A DNA stretch of 64,000 nt from Bidens hawaiensis. Its lineage: Eukaryota > Streptophyta > Magnoliopsida > Asterales > Asteraceae. The position numbers and the translations under genes are program-made. The first letter of the stretch is position 1. Each line of letters opens with the position of its first letter. Positions 59,992 through 64,000 of this stretch are shown here, one piece after another. The notes beneath the pieces were generated by a model, which was not told where the DNA came from, searched no databases, and saw only the letters and a program-made list of their open reading frames with translations. The stretch is from positions 1 through 64,000 of the forward strand of contig JAIQDT010009218.1 of NCBI GenBank assembly GCA_021521415.1. The letters are read 5' to 3'.

Positions 59992-61246
59992 ATGGCTTAC
60001 GAGATCGTTCCTAATCCTGTTCCCGAGCAACAACCGGAGGTTATTCCCGAACAACAACCCGAGGTCCAGGCTCAAGTAAAAGAGGCAGAACCCGAGGAAG
60101 CTCCAGTATTATTATCATGGGATAAGAAGCACAACATCTGTGCCTTTTTACATGATAATTTTGAAGACTCACCGATTTTTGGAGGAATGATCAGCTTTCT
60201 ATTACGATCCAGAATTTACAAGGCAATCTCCACACAGACTTTGGTTTACCAAAGTATCATTCGTGCCTTTTGGGATACCACTAGTTTCAACGAGAAAGAA
60301 AATTAGATTGAGGCGACGATTCAAGAGAAACGAGTGGTTGTTGATGTGGGGGTGATACGTGATGTATTGGGATTTTGTGATACGGTGGATGATCGGTGTG
60401 AGTTTGACAAAGGGTTGATATGTGGTTATTTAGAAGGGTTCGGTACAATGGGTATTTGGATAAGTCAATGTATAATAAGGCGAATTTGTGCGAACAGTAC
60501 AAGTATTTTGTTGCATGTATTGATTCATTGCTTGGGTGGTAGAAAAGGTGGATTTGATGAATGCCGAGTGATGTTCCAATCTGCTTTCGTTGCTCTTGTC
60601 CTCAACAAACTGTTCAATTTCTCTGAACTAGTTTTCTATCACTTGAAGGAGAATCTCACGAGCTGACACAAGTTCTTAATGTATCCGAGATTTCTTTAGC
60701 TTATTATTGATGATCTTCAGCCCACTTTATTTAATGATCCAGCTGATTTGATGAAGCTGGAACATATGAATGCTGAGATGATGAGGCGATTGCGTTTCTA
60801 CAGAGGTCAAAGTATTCAAGCGTATGATTGGCTATCTTGCCAATATTGACTACGTAGCGCCATCTCACGATCGTTGGGCTCATGATGATTCAGATTCTGA
60901 GCGTGAGGGTGGTGATGGTGGTGAGGGTGGTCAAGGGCCGAGCGCTGAATTAACTTATGCCCAGAAACGTAATAGAAAGGGTAAAGAGCCAATGGTAGAA
61001 AAGGGGGAGAAACCGAAGAAACAAAAAGTGAGGCGGGGCTCGGGAATTGAAATTCCAAGCCAACCATTTGTATCTACGAGACCGTCTGCATTGGTATCTA
61101 TTCCTACTTCAATTCCTATTTTTCCAACTCCACAGATGATTCCGAGATCTCCAGGTGTTACAAGATCTCCTACTCCAGTTCAGATGCCAATTTCTCCAGT
61201 ACCTCCGACTATGACGTTGATGACTACAGCTAGGTCAGATCACTAG
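59992..61246 (+). pseudogene. Extra 3' ORF of copia P (env-position protein of unknown function), broken
   Basis: It begins MAYEIVPNPVPEQQPEVIPE, a Pro/Glu-rich start. A conserved block follows (SWDKKHNICAFL, IFGGMISFLLRSRIYKAIST), then HVLIHCLGGRKGGFDE and SAFVALVLNKLFNFSEL. A charged Ser/Pro-rich tail (60824-61246, with a Lys-rich KGKEPMVEKGEKPKKQKVRR) ends it. The same frame is broken by TAG at 60304, TGA at 60664 and TAG at 60697. A frameshift near 60820 leads to the tail. I recognise the block from proteins encoded next to copia pol in Asteraceae genomes. It sits where Sireviruses have their env-like ORF. I see no signal peptide or clear transmembrane segment, so an envelope role is not supported by this sequence. 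Confidence 0.75.
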
Positions 61247-62168
61247 TTTGGAGACTTATTACAGACTGTGTTTGTTACATTCGTTAAATTTCAAACCCGA
61301 AAACCCGACCCTTTTCGAATTTACGGGTTCGCTTACAAATATATATATAAGTATACATTATAATATTCTCAAAATTCGTTTCATGTGACATTCGTCATTT
61401 TTTTTATTTATTTATTCGTATTCGTATTTGTATTCCTTTAGCTGACCCGTTGGGTCGTTTCGATATATATATATATATAATCATCAATAAAACATTCTGA
61501 ACAATTGAAGTTCACTATTCGTTTTATATTACTTTCAATGAATTATTAAAACTCTAGGTTTTACCGTTTAACCAATTCGCAAACTATTGTGTAAAATATG
61601 AAAAAATATCCTAAAACCATAACTTTTGTATACTCTTAATTCATCTCAAAGTTTAGGGATCAAGTTGTAACTTATATTTTGAATCCTGTTTAAAAATAGC
61701 TAGAAACTCCAAGGGCTGAAATTGTAACTTTAATTTTTTTTTATAATATAATATATAAAATCCCAACTGCCTCCTTCTTTCTTTTTCGTTTTTCCGGCAA
61801 GTACTCCGGCGGCCGGAAACGCCGCCGGAAAATATTAAAACCCCTTAAATCTCCTTCTTTGACCCAGTAAATTAACTTAACGACTTTAGAATTCAACGGA
61901 AATCTTTAATCGACCCTCTAATTACGTTTTAACCTCCGTTAATCATCGAACCCATCGCAAACTTTCCGGCCAACCCAAATTAACTCTCTTAATCATCATC
62001 TTTGACCCGTTAAACCAGCCTACGACTTTAAATCTCAATATCACGCGTTAATCAACTAATTAATTGGTTTATAACGATTTAATGACACCAAAACAATCCC
62101 GTAATCATCGCCGGATTTCCGACCAAAGCTATTAACACTAATTAACGTGTATACGCTCCAAACTCTAG

Positions 62169-62176
62169 TATAAATA
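62169..62176 (+). promoter_or_regulatory. TATA box of LTR H
   Basis: TATAAATA in the sense strand is followed by CA-rich sequence typical of a plant transcription start. LTR G has the same box in its sense strand at 45444-45437, which supports the orientation. The donor-like motif lies about 1.17 kb downstream, inside the expected transcript. Confidence 0.65.
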
Positions 62177-62480
62177 GAACATAATTCATCATCTAAACTC
62201 ATTCACAACAGCAAATCAATATAATATAACACAGAGAAGCCATAATCAAGAAACCCCGATCAAAACTTCGGCCGTTCTCATCGTCTTTAATTCCGGAAAC
62301 TTTAGAGGTAAATTTTATATGGTATTTCATTGTTTTGAAGCAACTAACAAAACCCCTAAACTAGTTTGAATAAATATGGAACCAATCTATCAATTGAAAA
62401 CCTAGGGTTACTTTGAAGAAGATGAGTTCAAAGTACACTACATATATATTTATTTCTATTCCTTTAACAAGCAAATAATT

Positions 62481-62534
62481 TGGTCCAATGGTTAGTTCAT
62501 GTTTGTGTGTCCATAAAAACTTGGGTTCGAACCC
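62481..62534 (+). repeat. tRNA-like A-box/B-box module in LTR H
   Basis: TGGTCCAATGGTTAG (62481-62495) fits a Pol III A-box and GGTTCGAACCC (62524-62534) fits a B-box, at tRNA-like spacing. No acceptor stem or CCA-end pairing is seen, so this is not a tRNA gene. Equivalent modules occur in LTRs D and G, always on the plus strand of H and the minus strand of D and G as written. Confidence 0.65.
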
Positions 62535-64000
62535 GGGCCAGTGTATTCTTTTTGGTATATTTTTTAAGTCTTTAATTTAATTCTTATAAACTAAATATAT
62601 TTTTATAAACTATTATAAATCAAATAAATTACTAAAAATGATTTTATAAAAAATCATCAAATAAAATTATTTCAAAATTAAATAAAACTAATATTTTTAT
62701 CAATTTTTACCAACCTTCATATTCGTAACGTTTCGTATTAATTCGTAAATAATTGTTTCATTCACTTTAGTTCGTCGGTAATATTTTCATAACTCCATTC
62801 AGTTAACGTTATAATTCATTTTCGTTAATGTTATAAAACAGTCACTTATTTGGTTGTGAGATCAAAACAATGTCATTAAAATCTGTATTTCATTAATGTC
62901 GTATTTCCTTATTAAATAATAAATTATTAGTTGGAATAATATTTGAATAATTTAGTTCCCTAAACCATTAAAGATAACTTTATTATTCAATTCTATTAAC
63001 CTTTATACTTCATTAACATAAACATTTTCGAGCTAAAACTATCGTCAAAATTCACAATTCGCCCAATAGTGTTAAGTTATTAATCAAACATTAGTTAACA
63101 TGATATTAAACCGTTTAACCCTGTTAAAGCCTAAAAATAATATTAAAATATAAGAACGCCATTAAATGCGAATAAATCATATTAAAATAATGCAAATCCC
63201 TTTAAATAAATTATTCTTCATCTTTTTCAATGCAATTAGTTAGATTTTGTTCTTGTTTTAATTATAGTTCGTGAAGTTCGGTTGCGTCGGTTTCGTTAGC
63301 GTGTTTTGGTTTATATTTCAAGTTATCTTCGATTTCGAGGTGAGTTTCTCACAACCCCTTTTTAAACGTTTTTATATTTTGGGGTAGCATATGTATCTTA
63401 CAAAACTTCAAGTATTTACGATATTGCTTACAAACTACAATTCATATCATGGACTTGTATGCTTACTTGCTTATTTGTTATATACGTGGATTTCAAGTGG
63501 TTGCCTCAAAAAAATATGATCATACGCCCCCCTTTGCACTCAGGTCCATTTGTATCGAGTGGAAAAGGGACCTCATATCCGAGTACGTTGGTAGCCCCAA
63601 CTGGAAAGGACCTTCGTTTGTTCTTTACACTCAGGTCCATTGCATCGAGTGTAAAGAACCCTTATGTGCTCATTCACAAGTTTCATGGAATTGTATGATT
63701 TTTATGTATTATATCAAACTGTGGACCCTCACCAGCTATGTTTATAGCTGACTTTATTTTATACATATGTTACAGGTGTAAAGATATGAGGATGAAAGTG
63801 AAAGACACATAGCATGCCTATAGGATATTCAAAGAACAACTTATCATTTGTTTATATATTACAACTTGTATTATTTGATAAACTTGTGTTACATGTGATT
63901 TAAATGAAATAATGTTATTATGGTCACTTAATAGTGTCACGTGTGTTTGAGCAATCTGTACGTCACACTCGGGCGTTTCCGCTTTAGCCGGGGTGTTACA

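Larger units (their letters stand above)
28498..61272 (+). mobile_element. Ty1/copia element P (Sirevirus-like), heavily interrupted; 3' end outside window
   Basis: In plus-strand order: 5' LTR (28498-28890 plus 38348-38440), primer site, leader, gag with two CCHC knuckles, protease, integrase, reverse transcriptase, RNase H, a long spacer, then an additional ORF region (59992-61246). The order protease-integrase-RT-RNase H defines copia elements. An extra ORF after pol is known from the Sirevirus group. Five later insertions split it: K, L, G, M and H. All coding parts carry stops or frameshifts. The 3' LTR is not visible because H is inserted at 61273 and the window ends. Confidence 0.9.
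61273..64000 (+). mobile_element. LTR H (2.7 kb or longer), reaching the window end
   Basis: It starts TGTTACATTCGTTAAATTTC and ends GCCGGGGTGTTACA exactly at position 64000, which looks like the true LTR end. The left flank is GTGTT; the right target copy, primer site or solo status cannot be seen. Same family as D, F and G, in the opposite orientation. In sense order: TATA box TATAAATA (62169-62176), tRNA-like module (62481-62534), donor-like GAG|GTGAGT at 63340, acceptor-like TTACAG|GTG at 63775 (436 bp apart), and imperfect ~95-bp repeats between (63520-63660). It ends copia P within the window. Confidence 0.88.

Noticed and set aside
63449..63751. 100-codon frame at the window end
   Set aside because: Falls in the repeat-bearing intron-like interval of LTR H; the same region of LTRs D, F and G does not keep it open.

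Overview
This window is nuclear DNA from a flowering plant. It is AT-rich and consists almost entirely of LTR retrotransposons nested inside one another; I see no host protein-coding gene. The retroelement proteins (a Ty3/gypsy Gag-Pol, and a Ty1/copia Gag-Pol followed by an extra ORF of Sirevirus-like layout) and the LTR style resemble what I know from Asteraceae such as lettuce, chicory and Tanacetum. That family assignment is inference from memory, not a search result. Elements are given letters here.

Layout, left to right. 1-9114: a non-coding segment present twice as direct repeats (1-1690 and about 6570-8460). Each copy carries a short plastid 16S rRNA fragment. Between them lie a 3.4-kb solo LTR (E, 1941-5338) and unexplained DNA. 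9115-22324: a 2.0-kb solo LTR (A) opened by two insertions. The first is a deleted gypsy element (B, 9584-18434), itself opened inside its protease by solo LTR C (11447-14568). The second is solo LTR D (19008-21324). 22604-27459: a weaker LTR (I) containing a MITE-like element (22876-23627) and solo LTR F (24723-27139). 28498 to about 61272: one old copia element (P). Its 5' LTR is opened by gypsy-type element K (28891-38342), which holds solo LTR J. Its protease region is opened by a hAT-like element (L) and solo LTR G. Its reverse transcriptase is opened by M (47993-57038), a full-length non-autonomous element with 3-kb LTRs that contains solo LTR N. 61273-64000: LTR H, reaching the window edge.

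Most boundaries rest on target-site duplications (TSDs) read directly from the sequence: A TCGTT, B ATATA, C CCTAC, D CCCTA, E GTTTA, F ATTAT, G TTAAT, J CTTTT, K CACAA, N CATAG, L GTGGATAT. All coding regions are broken by stops, frameshifts, deletions or insertions, except the 427-codon gag of B, which is open.

The most interesting signals are four. (1) Every gypsy-type LTR in the window except N, twelve in all, shares a splice-donor-like motif and a downstream acceptor-like motif, usually with a family-specific tandem array between them. (2) K has a 5' LTR in which an inverted LTR piece is fused head-to-head at a TTTGCG microhomology, so both outer ends are the same LTR end. (3) An ATTCGTTA/TAACGAAT motif is clustered at three places in P, including just before the extra 3' ORF next to a TATA-like box. 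(4) tRNA-like A/B-box modules lie antisense inside one LTR family.
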